Below are positions 1 through 8,185 of a DNA stretch of 64,000 nucleotides, one piece after another. A program made the translations under genes and the position numbers. Under the pieces are notes generated by a model, which was given only the letters and a program-made list of their open reading frames with translations, was not told the origin of the DNA and made no database searches. The stretch's first letter is position 1; every line of letters begins with the position of its first letter. The stretch is from NCBI GenBank assembly GCA_900554305.1, contig USGV01000001.1:1-64000 (forward strand), read 5' to 3'. This stretch comes from an uncultured Mycoplasmatota bacterium. GTDB taxonomy: Bacteria > Bacillota_I > Bacilli_A > RF39 > UBA660.

Positions 1-45
1 CGAATAGATAAAGTACGCCATATGTTTAATAAAAAAGAAAATTAA
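1..45 (+). CDS. C-terminal end of an unidentified upstream gene
   Basis: One frame is open from base 1 to a TAA at 43-45 and encodes a basic 14-residue tail ending RHMFNKKEN. A terminator-like hairpin follows within 35 bases, which fits a gene ending here. The fragment is too short to assign to a family. Confidence 0.35.
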   Translation, partial: RIDKVRHMFNKKEN

Positions 46-76
46 GTTACTATTCACTAAAATTACAATTTGTCGA

Positions 77-109
77 TTAGATTGTCTTAATTGATAATCT
101 AATTTTTTT
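77..109 (+). terminator. Rho-independent terminator
   Basis: TTAGATT (77-83) pairs with AATCTAA (96-102) and is followed at once by seven T. It separates the partial upstream gene from the sigma-factor promoter. Confidence 0.75.
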
Positions 110-135
110 GTAACCTTTTTATAATTATAAGCGTC
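109..135 (+). promoter_or_regulatory. ECF-type promoter of the sigma-factor gene
   Basis: TGTAACC (109-115) and CGTC (132-135) are separated by 16 bases. This AAC/CGTC pair is the usual signature of promoters read by ECF sigma factors. It lies about 35 bases upstream of a gene for an ECF sigma factor, so autoregulation is likely (inference). Confidence 0.6.
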
Positions 136-170
136 TATATAATGAATCGATTCAATAGGGAGGTATCAAT

Positions 171-656
171 TTGAACAGTAATATAAATTTCAATATAGAG
201 ATTATTATAGATGAATACTCTAATTATGTATTTAAAATAGTTGATAATATCATTGGTACTTCTTTACCTTATCAAGACAAAGAAGAAGTAGTTTCTGATG
301 TTTTTTATCTTTTATGGAAAAATCAAGATAATATTAATAATAATTTAAAAGGATATTTAGGAGTAATTGCTAAAAATTGTTCTTATAGTAAGTTAAGAAA
401 ATCTAATGAAAATTTGGAGTATCAAGATAATCTGTTAAATAACAATGTTTCTATTAAAGGTTTTGATTCTGATTATATGTTTACTATAAAACAAAAACTG
501 TCAAAATTAAGTTTAGAAGAACAACAGATTTTTAAATTATATTATGTTGAAGGTTATAAAATAAAAGAAATATCTAATAAATTGGGGATAAAAACAAGTC
601 TTGTCAAAGTTAAATTATATAGGTTAAGAAAAAAGCTAAGGGAGGAATTTGTATGA
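171..656 (+). CDS. ECF-type RNA polymerase sigma factor
   Basis: The 161-residue protein has the size and layout of ECF sigma factors: a sigma-2 region at about residues 15-75 (YQDKEEVVSDVFYLLWKN) and a sigma-4 helix-turn-helix at about 110-158 (LSLEEQQIFKLYY, then the recognition helix IKTSLVKVKLYRLRKKL). The TTG start at 171 is chosen for its GGGAGG ribosome site at 158-163. It overlaps the next gene by 4 bases (GTATGA), typical of a sigma/anti-sigma pair. An ECF-type promoter precedes it. The gene lies directly ahead of vanRS, an unusual place, so it may respond to envelope stress. A sigma-70-like phage or element activator is a less likely alternative. Confidence 0.85.
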   Translation: MNSNINFNIEIIIDEYSNYVFKIVDNIIGTSLPYQDKEEVVSDVFYLLWKNQDNINNNLKGYLGVIAKNCSYSKLRKSNENLEYQDNLLNNNVSIKGFDSDYMFTIKQKLSKLSLEEQQIFKLYYVEGYKIKEISNKLGIKTSLVKVKLYRLRKKLREEFV

Positions 657-991
657 AGGAAATTGATACAGAACGAATAAAAAATATGACTAGTCAGATG
701 ATTGGTTATGAAAATTTTAAAAAGGAGAAAGTGATGAAAAGAATGAAAATGAGAAAAGTTGCTTATGTTTTTTTAGGAGCTGTTACATTATGTATGGGTA
801 CTTTAACAGTAGATGCTATGACAAATAATGCTATTAGTAATACTGTAAAAGATATATTTTCTATTAATTTTAATGTAGATGGAGAAGAAAAAAATGCTAG
901 TTGTATAAAACTAGATGACGGAACATTTACTTGTACTGTCGATGGCGAAAATGGATCTTTTGATATTATGACTAGCGAAAATGATGATTAA
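653..991 (+). CDS. Single-pass membrane protein, probable anti-sigma partner
   Basis: This 112-residue protein has a charged cytoplasmic N-terminus of about 35 residues, one membrane segment (about 36-56, VAYVFLGAVTLCMGTLTVDA) and an extracytoplasmic tail with two cysteines (ASCIKL and TFTCTV) that could form a disulfide. Its start overlaps the sigma stop codon, so translation is coupled, and AAGGGAGGAA upstream serves as ribosome site. Position and topology are those of an anti-sigma factor, although I see no classical zinc-binding HxxxCxxC motif. The role is inferred from context only. Confidence 0.55.
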   Translation: MKEIDTERIKNMTSQMIGYENFKKEKVMKRMKMRKVAYVFLGAVTLCMGTLTVDAMTNNAISNTVKDIFSINFNVDGEEKNASCIKLDDGTFTCTVDGENGSFDIMTSENDD

Positions 992-1018
992 TCAGTTCTT
1001 AAAATGTTCTATAAAGTG

Positions 1019-1048
1019 AATCTAATGCCATTTTAGATTTGCTTTTTT
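1019..1048 (+). terminator. Rho-independent terminator after the sigma/anti-sigma pair
   Basis: AATCTAA (1019-1025) pairs with TTAGATT (1033-1039), followed by GC and six T. The stem sequence is the same as in the terminator at 77-102. Confidence 0.7.
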
Positions 1049-1053
1049 CATGA

Positions 1054-1059
1054 TATAAT
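1054..1059 (+). promoter_or_regulatory. -10 box of the vanRS promoter
   Basis: A perfect TATAAT lies 41 bases upstream of the vanR ATG and just after the preceding terminator. No good -35 box is visible. Confidence 0.5.
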
Positions 1060-1099
1060 TATCTTAGCAAAAAGTGTTAATTTGCAAAGAGGTGAGCAA

Positions 1100-1789
1100 A
1101 TGAATAAAATTCTAGTAGTAGATGACGAAAAGGAAATAGCAAATTTAGTTGAAGTATATTTAAAAAATGAAAATTATATAGTTTATAAATATTATTCAGC
1201 TAAAGACGTTCTTGATGATATTGATAATTTAGATGTGGATTTAGCAATTTTAGATGTTATGATGCCTGAAATTGATGGCTTTACTTTATGTAATAAAATC
1301 AGGGAAAAATATACTTTTCCAATTATTTTTGCAACTGCAAAAGTCGAAGAAATTGATAAAATAAATGGTTTGATGATAGGAGCAGATGATTATGTGACAA
1401 AACCTTTTCAACCTTTAGAATTGATTGCAAGAGTAAAAGCACAGTTACGAAGAAGTCAAAAGTATAATAATTCAAATCAAGAAGAAAATATAATTGATTT
1501 TAGAGGGATACTTATTAATAAAGATACACACGAATTTTATTTCAATGAAAAAAAGATTGATTTAACAAAGATAGAATTTGAAATATTATGGCTATTATGT
1601 GAAAACAGAGGAAAAGTGATTAAAACAGATGAACTATTTTCTAAAGTATGGGGAAGTAAATATTTTGAGAAAGATAACAATACTGTAATGGTACATATAA
1701 GACATTTAAGAGAAAAAATGAGTGATATTGGTAAAAAGCCAAAATATATAAAAACTGTTTATGGAGTGGGGTATAAAATTGAAAAATAA
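1100..1789 (+). CDS. vanR: VanR-type response regulator (OmpR family)
   Basis: This 229-residue DNA-binding response regulator controls the van operon. The receiver domain (about 1-120) starts ILVVDDEKEI, has the phospho-acceptor Asp in LAILDVMMP and the conserved Lys in DDYVTKPF. A winged-helix OmpR-type domain follows (about 130-229, ending YGVGYKIEK). The ATG at 1100 is preferred over a TTG at 1082 because AAAGAGGTGAGC gives a good ribosome site. The end overlaps vanS. Family knowledge: VanR phosphorylated by VanS activates resistance genes. Three repeats spaced 11 bp apart at 2883-2910 are candidate binding sites. Confidence 0.9.
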   Translation: MNKILVVDDEKEIANLVEVYLKNENYIVYKYYSAKDVLDDIDNLDVDLAILDVMMPEIDGFTLCNKIREKYTFPIIFATAKVEEIDKINGLMIGADDYVTKPFQPLELIARVKAQLRRSQKYNNSNQEENIIDFRGILINKDTHEFYFNEKKIDLTKIEFEILWLLCENRGKVIKTDELFSKVWGSKYFEKDNNTVMVHIRHLREKMSDIGKKPKYIKTVYGVGYKIEK

Positions 1790-2882
1790 ATTATTGAAGA
1801 AAACCTTTTTAAATTTTGTATTAAAAATATTGATATGGTCTATATGTATGCCATTAGTAATTTTTCTCTTGGTGGCATTAATTGACAGATTAAAGTTTCA
1901 ATGGTTATATGATCTTTCTCCAGAAATCTACAATAATTTTAGAGAATTCTTTTATAGCATAACAACTGTTAGAACTTTAATAGTTCCTATAGTAATTATT
2001 TGGGTGATTGGAACATTAGTATTATTATATAGATTATTAAAGAAGATTTTTGGATATATTGATGATATAGGAAAGGCATCTGAAAATTTAGTGAATAAAG
2101 ATGTTGAATATATTGAGTTACCAAGTGAATTAGAAGAAATCTCAAAGAGAATGAATCATTTAAAAAGAGAATCACAAAAAAATGAAAAGTTGGCTAAAGA
2201 AAATGAAGAAAAGAAAGATGAGTTAATTGTTTATTTGGCTCATGATATTAAAACTCCTTTAACATCAATGATTGGATATTTATCGCTTTTAGATGAAATA
2301 GATGACATGCCAAAAAAACAAAGAAAGAATTATATTTCTATTGCATTGGATAAATCTTATAGATTAGAAGATTTAATCAATGAGTTATTTGATGTAGCTA
2401 GATTTAATTCTGAAAAAATTATTTTAGAAAAAGAAAAATTAAATCTAAATTTGATGTTGGAACAAATCATTGATGATTTTTATCCTACTTTACGAGAACT
2501 AAATAAAAGTATTAAATTGAATTATGAAGAAAAAATTAATATAAATGCTGATCCTGATAAATTAAGTAGAGTGTTTAACAATCTTATAAAAAATGCTATT
2601 AGTTATAGTAAGGAAGAAAGTGAAATTGTAATTAATTTAAAAAAAGATACCAATAATGTAGTTGTTGAAGTAATAAATAAAGGAAAACAAATATCAAAAG
2701 AAAAATTAAGTAAAATATTTGAGAAGTTTTATAGATTAGATTCTGCAAGAACATCAAGAACTGGTGGAAGTGGTTTAGGACTTTCTATTGCCAAAGATAT
2801 AGTTGAACTTCATAATGGAACAATAACAGCTGAAAGTAATGAGGAAGAAACAACTTTGCGCGTAACTTTACCATTAAAATAA
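1779..2882 (+). CDS. vanS: VanS-type sensor histidine kinase
   Basis: The 367-residue membrane kinase has two N-terminal membrane segments (about residues 12-36 and 66-92) around a short extracytoplasmic loop, a HAMP-like linker and coiled coil, a HisKA domain with the phospho-acceptor His in YLAHDIKTPLTSM (about 155), and a HATPase domain with N box NLIKNAISYS and G2 box GSGLGLSIAKDI. A TTG start at 1779 is chosen because GGAGTGGGG lies just upstream; an ATG at 1761 is also possible. It overlaps vanR, so the two are coupled. The short sensor loop resembles VanS proteins of D-Ser-type operons more than VanS of VanB type. Confidence 0.88.
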   Translation: MKNKLLKKTFLNFVLKILIWSICMPLVIFLLVALIDRLKFQWLYDLSPEIYNNFREFFYSITTVRTLIVPIVIIWVIGTLVLLYRLLKKIFGYIDDIGKASENLVNKDVEYIELPSELEEISKRMNHLKRESQKNEKLAKENEEKKDELIVYLAHDIKTPLTSMIGYLSLLDEIDDMPKKQRKNYISIALDKSYRLEDLINELFDVARFNSEKIILEKEKLNLNLMLEQIIDDFYPTLRELNKSIKLNYEEKININADPDKLSRVFNNLIKNAISYSKEESEIVINLKKDTNNVVVEVINKGKQISKEKLSKIFEKFYRLDSARTSRTGGSGLGLSIAKDIVELHNGTITAESNEEETTLRVTLPLK

Positions 2883-2948
2883 TTTAAGAAGAACTTAAGA
2901 TTTATTTAAGATAAAATTAAAGAACAATCATTTATAAGTCAGTATAAT
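2883..2948 (+). promoter_or_regulatory. Candidate VanR operator and promoter of the resistance genes
   Basis: Three TTAAG-containing hexamers, TTTAAG (2883), CTTAAG (2894) and TTTAAG (2905), sit exactly 11 bp apart, one helical turn, as expected for tandem OmpR/PhoB-family binding. A perfect TATAAT lies at 2943-2948, about 58 bases before the vanW start. No consensus -35 is present, fitting an activator-dependent promoter. The assignment to VanR is inference. Confidence 0.55.
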
Positions 2949-2980
2949 TTAATTGTATTGATTTTAATGATTGTTTTTTT
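2923..2980 (+). terminator. Terminator between vanRS and the resistance genes, overlapping their promoter
   Basis: AACAATCATT (2923-2932) pairs perfectly with AATGATTGTT (2966-2975), followed by a T-run. The 33-base loop contains the TATAAT. Transcripts arriving from vanS would carry both arms and stop. Transcripts starting at about 2955 would lack the 5' arm and pass. Confidence 0.7.
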
Positions 2981-3000
2981 GTTGATTGGAGGTGTTGCAA

Positions 3001-3819
3001 ATGGCAAGAAAAAGATTAACACAATTATTTCCATTTCTATTACCATTACGAATATGGCAAAGGAACTTATTTTATCAAATTGGAATGAAGTTTGACGGAA
3101 ATAAGTATTCTAAAAATTTTGGAGAAAAATTAAAATATGAAGTTTGTAAAACAAAAACATTGATGATAAACGAAAATAGTGGACACGATATTATTTATCA
3201 AAAAAACAAAGTCGAAAACCTGAAAATAGCAAGTAAAACTATGAATCATATTTTAATATATCCTAATGAAACATTTTCCTTTTGTTATTTAGTTAGAAAC
3301 AGTAAAAAGTACGGAAAATATAAAGATGGTTTAATATTGGTAGATGGAAAAATAGTAGCAAAAAAAGGTGGAGGGCTTTGTCATTTAAGTAATTTGTTAC
3401 ATTATCTATTTTTGATGAGTCCACTTACTGTTACTGAAAGGCACGGACATAAAGTGAAATCCTTTCCTAATCCAGATAAATCTTCTTTAGAGGGAATTGA
3501 CGCAACAATTAGTAGTGGTTGGCTAGATTTAAAAGTAAAAAATGAAACTAACAATATATATCAAATAGACATTTCATTTGATGAAGATTATATGTATGGG
3601 AAAATATTATCAAATAGTGAATCAAATGTTGATTATAAAATAGTAAATGGAAATTTAAAGTATGTCAAAGAAAATGGAAATATTTATGAATGCGTTGAAG
3701 TTATAAGAGTTGAAATAGACAAGAAAACAAGAAAAGAAATCAGAAAAGAGAAATTATATGACGAGAAAGTTCTTATTGAATATGAATTGCCAAGTGATGT
3801 TAAAGTAGAGGAGATGTGA
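3001..3819 (+). CDS. vanW: VanW family protein
   Basis: The 272-residue protein carries the VanW-family core at about residues 90-165: a GLILVDGKIVAKKGGGLC stretch, HLSNLLHYLF and LTVTERHGHKVKSFP. VanW accompanies VanB- and VanG-type operons; its biochemical role is unknown. No clear signal peptide is seen. The ATG at 3001 follows GGAGGTG at 2988, better than the TTG at 2986. It is the first gene behind the proposed VanR-activated promoter and runs directly into the ligase gene. Confidence 0.88.
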   Translation: MARKRLTQLFPFLLPLRIWQRNLFYQIGMKFDGNKYSKNFGEKLKYEVCKTKTLMINENSGHDIIYQKNKVENLKIASKTMNHILIYPNETFSFCYLVRNSKKYGKYKDGLILVDGKIVAKKGGGLCHLSNLLHYLFLMSPLTVTERHGHKVKSFPNPDKSSLEGIDATISSGWLDLKVKNETNNIYQIDISFDEDYMYGKILSNSESNVDYKIVNGNLKYVKENGNIYECVEVIRVEIDKKTRKEIRKEKLYDEKVLIEYELPSDVKVEEM

Positions 3820-3824
3820 TTTTT

Positions 3825-4865
3825 ATGAAAAAAACAGTAGCAATTTTATTTGGAGGGTGTTCAAGTGAATATGATATATCACTTGTATCTGCAACTTCCG
3901 TAATTAAAAATATCAAAAAAGATAAGTACAATTTATTGATGATTGGAATTACAAGAGATGGTGATTTTTATTTATATAATGGTGATGTGGATAATATTGA
4001 AAAAGATGAATGGTTAAATGAAAAGGATACAAAACGAATTACCATTTCAACAAATAGAAGTGATCACGGAATTATAGTTTTAGAAACGAATGAAATTATT
4101 AAAATTGATGTTGCTTTTCCAGTATTGCACGGTCAAAACGGAGAAGATGGAAGATTACAAGGACTATTGGAACTTGCAGGAATAAAATATGTTGGGTGTG
4201 ATATGACTTCATCTGCGATATGTATGGACAAGTATTTAGCACACGAAATTGTTTCTTCAAACGGTTATTTATCACCTATATCTTATTTATTTAATGAAAA
4301 AGATAGTTATGAGATGATAGAAAATAAAATTCATAATTTACACTTTCCATTGTTTGTAAAACCTTTGAAAGCAGGATCATCTTTTGGTATTACAAAGATA
4401 AAAACAGTAAGCGAATTAAAAGAAGCGTTAAAAGAAGCATTTAAGTATGACAATAAAGTGATTATAGAAGAAAATGTAGATGGATTTGAAGTTGGCTGTG
4501 CTGTATTAGGAACAGATAAGTTAATAATTGGTGAAGTAGATGAAATAGAGTTAGAAGATGGCTTCTTTGATTATTTTGAAAAATACAATTTGAAAACAAG
4601 TAAAATACATTTACCTGCAAGAATTAGTAAAGAAGAAAGAGAAAAAATTAAAGATACTGCTCTTGCTATTTACAAAATATTAGGTTGTAGTGGTTTTGCA
4701 AGAGTTGATATGTTTTACACAAAAGATAAAAAAATCGTTTTCAATGAAGCAAATACTATTCCTGGCTGCACATCACATTCAAGATACCCTAGTATGTTAA
4801 AAGAAATTGGTATTCCTTTTGAAGAAGTTATTGATCGTTTAATTGAATTGGGGTGGGAAAAATGA
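3825..4865 (+). CDS. vanG: D-Ala-D-Ser-type ligase (VanG-like)
   Basis: This 346-residue ATP-grasp enzyme joins D-Ala to a second D-amino acid for modified peptidoglycan precursors. Visible family features are the N-terminal GGCSSEYDISLVSA, HGQNGEDGRLQGLLELAG, the ATP-grasp part FVKPLKAGSSFGITK and the metal site VFNEANTIPGCTSHSRYP. The omega-loop region reads GFFDYFEKYNLKTSKIH; an EKY motif here is typical of D-Ala-D-Ser ligases (VanC/E/G/L/N type) rather than D-Lac ligases. vanXY and vanT downstream agree, as both belong to D-Ser operons. ATG 3825 is preferred over ATG 3816, which sits on the ribosome site. Assignment to the VanG subtype is by recollection of the motif. Confidence 0.85.
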   Translation: MKKTVAILFGGCSSEYDISLVSATSVIKNIKKDKYNLLMIGITRDGDFYLYNGDVDNIEKDEWLNEKDTKRITISTNRSDHGIIVLETNEIIKIDVAFPVLHGQNGEDGRLQGLLELAGIKYVGCDMTSSAICMDKYLAHEIVSSNGYLSPISYLFNEKDSYEMIENKIHNLHFPLFVKPLKAGSSFGITKIKTVSELKEALKEAFKYDNKVIIEENVDGFEVGCAVLGTDKLIIGEVDEIELEDGFFDYFEKYNLKTSKIHLPARISKEEREKIKDTALAIYKILGCSGFARVDMFYTKDKKIVFNEANTIPGCTSHSRYPSMLKEIGIPFEEVIDRLIELGWEK

Positions 4866-5596
4866 AAAATATAACTTTAAAAAAAAAAGATATTGGAAAA
4901 GGAGAATTAGTCCTTATTAACCCAGATTTTACATTAAAAAGTACAATAAATAATCTAGTATCTTTTGATGAAGAATACAACAATATCAAATTAAATAATA
5001 TTGCAAATTATTCTTTACACTTAATACTGAATAATATAAATGCTGAAAATAAAATAGTCCCTGTAAGTGGGTATAGAACACTTGAAGAACAAAAAGATAT
5101 ATATAATACATCTTTAAAAGAGAATGGCAGAGAATATACGCAAAAATATGTTGCACTACCTAATGCTAGTGAACATCAAACAGGTTTAGCAATAGATTTA
5201 GCATTAAATGAGGAAAATATTGATTTTATTTGTCCTAAGTTTCCTTATTATGGTATATGTCAAAGTTTTAGAAATATTGCTCCAAAATATGGCTTTATTG
5301 AGAGATATAAAGATGAAAAGAAAGCAATTACGAAAATATCAAAAGAAGAATGGCATTTTCGATATGTTGGTTATCCTCATTCAAAAATAATAACGGAAAA
5401 AGATATTTGTTTAGAAGAATATATAGATTTTTTGAAAGATTTTATATATCCAAATAAGCCTTTAATTTATGAAGAATATAAGATATTTTTCATTCCTTAT
5501 AAAGACGAAAGTATTAGTTTAGAAATGGAGGAAAATTATAATATTTCTGGAAACAATGTAGATGGATTTATTTTAACTATCAAAGGAGAAAAATAA
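4862..5596 (+). CDS. vanXY: VanXY-type D,D-dipeptidase/D,D-carboxypeptidase
   Basis: The 244-residue soluble zinc peptidase of family M15 would remove D-Ala-D-Ala dipeptide and terminal D-Ala from precursors. The zinc ligands are clear: SEHQTGLAIDLA (SxHxxGxAxD; His and Asp) and KEEWHFRYVGY (ExWH; catalytic Glu and third ligand His). A conserved SGYRTLEEQ precedes them. No signal peptide or membrane segment is present, as expected for VanXY and unlike VanY. ATG 4862 overlaps the ligase stop (ATGA), with GGGGTGGG upstream. The C-terminal about 50 residues beyond the catalytic domain are unassigned. Confidence 0.88.
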   Translation: MKNITLKKKDIGKGELVLINPDFTLKSTINNLVSFDEEYNNIKLNNIANYSLHLILNNINAENKIVPVSGYRTLEEQKDIYNTSLKENGREYTQKYVALPNASEHQTGLAIDLALNEENIDFICPKFPYYGICQSFRNIAPKYGFIERYKDEKKAITKISKEEWHFRYVGYPHSKIITEKDICLEEYIDFLKDFIYPNKPLIYEEYKIFFIPYKDESISLEMEENYNISGNNVDGFILTIKGEK

Positions 5597-6591
5597 TGAG
5601 TAAAAAAATAAATATTGATATATGGAGATTTATAGTATCATTTTTAATTGTTGCTATACATATCTCACCATTTGCCAAAATTAGTCCTGAATTTGATTTC
5701 TTCTTTACAAGAATATTAGGAAGAATAGCAGTTCCTTTATTTCTAATGATAACTGGATATTATATATTGGATAGGTCTTTAAAAGATAAACAAGTTTTAG
5801 TTGACTATACAAAGAAAATACTGAAAATTTATTTTCTTTGCATATTACTTTATTTACCAATAAATATCTATATGGGTAGTTTTAAAAACATTGATATTAT
5901 TACGATATTAAAAGATGTTTTTATAAATGGAACATTATATCATTTATGGTATTTTCCAGCACTTATTGTTGGAGTGTGGATTACATATTATTTAGTTAAA
6001 AAATTAGGACGAAAAAAGGCTTTAATTACAGCGATATTATTATACATAATAGGCGTGTTTGGAGATAGTTATTATGGCATAACTATTATGAATCAGATTA
6101 CAAAAAATATATATGAATTTATGTCTAATATTTTTGATTATACGAGAAATGGTTTATTCTATGTACCAATATTTATATGTTTAGGGCATATTGTAAAGGC
6201 AAACACAAGAAAAAGTACAAAGTTTAATTTATTATATGTTTTATTATTTTTTGTTTTTATGAGTGTGGAAGGAAGTATTTTACATTATTATAATTTACAA
6301 AGACACGATAGTATGTATTTGTTTTTAATTCCACTTATGTATTTCTTGTTTTGCTATTTAATGGATTATAGTAAAACATCAAACAAAAAGATAAGAAATA
6401 TTGCAACATATATTTATATTTTCCACCCACTTTTTATTGTAGGAATTAGGTTTATTTCTGGCATTATTGGAATGGATAAAATATTTGTTGAAAATAATTT
6501 AATACTTTATCTGTTGGTTTGTATATCAACAACAATATTTGCCTTTTTAATAGAAAAAATAAAGGAAGTAGTAAAAAATGAAAGAAAATAA
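5596..6591 (+). CDS. vanTm: VanT membrane domain as a separate protein (acyltransferase-3 family)
   Basis: This 331-residue protein has about ten membrane segments and the acyltransferase-3 opening INIDIWRFIVSFLIVAIH, followed by FFFTRILGRIAVPLFLMITGYY. In VanT of VanC/VanG operons this domain forms the N-terminal half of one serine-racemase polypeptide and is thought to take up L-Ser. Here it ends in its own stop, and the racemase starts 14 bases earlier in another frame. VanL operons are known to have this split (vanTm/vanTr). The start codon overlaps the vanXY stop (TAATG). Transport of L-Ser is family knowledge, not shown here. Confidence 0.85.
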   Translation: MSKKINIDIWRFIVSFLIVAIHISPFAKISPEFDFFFTRILGRIAVPLFLMITGYYILDRSLKDKQVLVDYTKKILKIYFLCILLYLPINIYMGSFKNIDIITILKDVFINGTLYHLWYFPALIVGVWITYYLVKKLGRKKALITAILLYIIGVFGDSYYGITIMNQITKNIYEFMSNIFDYTRNGLFYVPIFICLGHIVKANTRKSTKFNLLYVLLFFVFMSVEGSILHYYNLQRHDSMYLFLIPLMYFLFCYLMDYSKTSNKKIRNIATYIYIFHPLFIVGIRFISGIIGMDKIFVENNLILYLLVCISTTIFAFLIEKIKEVVKNERK

Positions 6592-7711
6592 TTTGTTAAA
6601 AGATAGAGCATGGATTGAAATAGATTTAGATAATTTAGTAAATAATATAAATGAAATAAAAAAAATAATTTCCACAAAAACAAAAATAATGGCAGTTATA
6701 AAAGCAAATGCTTATGGACACGGAGCATTATTGATAGCAAGAAGATTATTGGAAATTGGTATAACTGATTTTGCAGTAGCCACATTAGAAGAAGGTATAT
6801 ATTTAAGAAAAAATAATATACAAGGTAATATTTTAATATTAGGTTTTACTAATTTTGATGATTTAAAATATGTTATAAAATATGATTTAATTCAAACTAT
6901 TATAGATTATGATTATTCTGAAAGGATAAAAGAGTTAAATCTTAATGAGAAATTAAAATGCCATATAAAAATAAATACTGGTATGAATAGATTAGGAGAA
7001 AAATATAATCATTTAGATAAATTATATAAAATTTACGAAAATGAAAAATTAAATATTTTAGGAACATTTAGTCATTTATGCGTTGCAGATTCTAACACGA
7101 AAGAAGATATTGATTTTACTAATCGACAAATAGAATTATTTAATGAAACTATAAAAAGAATTAAAACAAAAGGATATGATACTGGAAAAGTGCATTTACA
7201 GAGTAGTTATGGTGTAATAAATTATACTGGATTAGACTATGATTATGTGCGAGTTGGTATTCTTATGTATGGAATAAATAGTTCATACGAGTCATATCAA
7301 TTAACACATTTGAACTTAAAACCTGTTTTGTCATTGAAAGCTAGAATTACAAGTGTAAAAGAAATATATAAAAACGATTCTGTTAGTTATGGAAGAACAT
7401 ATATTGCAACAGAAAATAGAAAAATTGCTTCTGTATCAATAGGATATGCAGATGGAATACCAAGAAATTTATCTAACAAAAATATGCAAGTCAAAATAAA
7501 TGAAAGTTATGGTACTGTGATAGGTAGAATTTGTATGGATCAATTACTAATTGATATTTCTGATATATCAAATGTAAAAGTTGGCGATATTATAACAATT
7601 ATAGGAGAAGATGATAATCTTACTGCTGAACAAGTCGCTGATAAAGCAGATACTATAACAAATGAATTGCTATGCAGACTTGGAGATAGACTAGCAAGAA
7701 TTATTGTCTGA
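6578..7711 (+). CDS. vanTr: VanT racemase domain as a separate protein (PLP serine/alanine racemase)
   Basis: The 377-residue protein is an alanine-racemase-fold PLP enzyme that would make D-Ser for the ligase. It shows the PLP lysine motif MAVIKANAYGHGA (about residues 38-50), substrate-binding INTGMNRLG, the C-terminal catalytic region SVSIGYADGIPRNLS and GRICMDQLLIDIS. It has no membrane segment. The start lies within the end of the membrane-domain gene, with AAGGAAGTAG as ribosome site, so the two are translated as a pair. Its last base precedes the vanZ promoter by a few bases. A plain alanine racemase is possible, but context favours D-Ser production. Confidence 0.87.
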   Translation: MKENNLLKDRAWIEIDLDNLVNNINEIKKIISTKTKIMAVIKANAYGHGALLIARRLLEIGITDFAVATLEEGIYLRKNNIQGNILILGFTNFDDLKYVIKYDLIQTIIDYDYSERIKELNLNEKLKCHIKINTGMNRLGEKYNHLDKLYKIYENEKLNILGTFSHLCVADSNTKEDIDFTNRQIELFNETIKRIKTKGYDTGKVHLQSSYGVINYTGLDYDYVRVGILMYGINSSYESYQLTHLNLKPVLSLKARITSVKEIYKNDSVSYGRTYIATENRKIASVSIGYADGIPRNLSNKNMQVKINESYGTVIGRICMDQLLIDISDISNVKVGDIITIIGEDDNLTAEQVADKADTITNELLCRLGDRLARIIV

Positions 7712-7715
7712 TTTT

Positions 7716-7744
7716 TTGAAAAGAATTTATAATTATTGTATAAT
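7716..7744 (+). promoter_or_regulatory. Consensus sigma-A promoter for vanZ
   Basis: TTGAAA (7716-7721), exactly 17 bases, then TATAAT (7739-7744). It lies 22 bases before the vanZ ATG, so vanZ would be transcribed independently of the VanR-controlled genes. Confidence 0.7.
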
Positions 7745-7765
7745 AATAGAGTGGAGGGGTATGTT

Positions 7766-8185
7766 ATGCACAGAATAGAAGCATATATAAGATTAGGTTT
7801 AATTTTTGTTGTTATCATAAGTATTTTATATTTACCAATATTATTTAAGTTGAAGAAAAAAGGGATAAGTCCAACAAGACAAGTGAGTTATATAGGTCTA
7901 GTTTGTTCTATATTTCTCATAGTATTTGCAACAATGTTATTTATGCCGATTTCATTTAATTCGACACATACATTAAATATTATTCCTTTTAATTGGAATG
8001 AAATTGGAATATATCAGTTTGTTGTTGAGAAAATTCCAAATATCCTATTATTTATTCCGTTTGGCTTTTTTATTCCGGCAGTTTATAAAAGTAAAAGAAA
8101 TATATGGAAAACTATGCTAATTGTATTTTTAACAACTTTTGGAATAGAGTTTTTACAGTATTTTATGGGTACACCAACAATATGA
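7766..8185 (+). pseudogene. vanZ: vanZ, truncated by a recombination junction
   Basis: The first about 134 residues are a VanZ-family membrane protein: membrane segments near residues 9-27, 43-62 and 90-112, and the family motifs NIIPFN, NILLFIPFGFFIP and FGIEFLQYFMG. VanZ normally continues after this with a polar DIDD motif and two more membrane segments. Here the frame ends TPTI-stop because the sequence from about 8169 is the antisense of a relaxase gene. GGAGGGG precedes the ATG at 7766. Without the DIDD region the product is probably inactive. VanZ proteins are linked to teicoplanin/lipoglycopeptide tolerance. Confidence 0.8.

Noticed and set aside
2923..2940. Second ECF-type promoter (AAC ... 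GTC) before vanW
   Set aside because: The spacing between the elements is about 12 bases against 18 in the sigma-gene promoter, and the VanR boxes with TATAAT explain the site better.
7540..7818. Minus-strand frame over the vanTr end and vanZ start
   Set aside because: It crosses a consensus plus-strand promoter and the conserved racemase C-terminus; no family resemblance.
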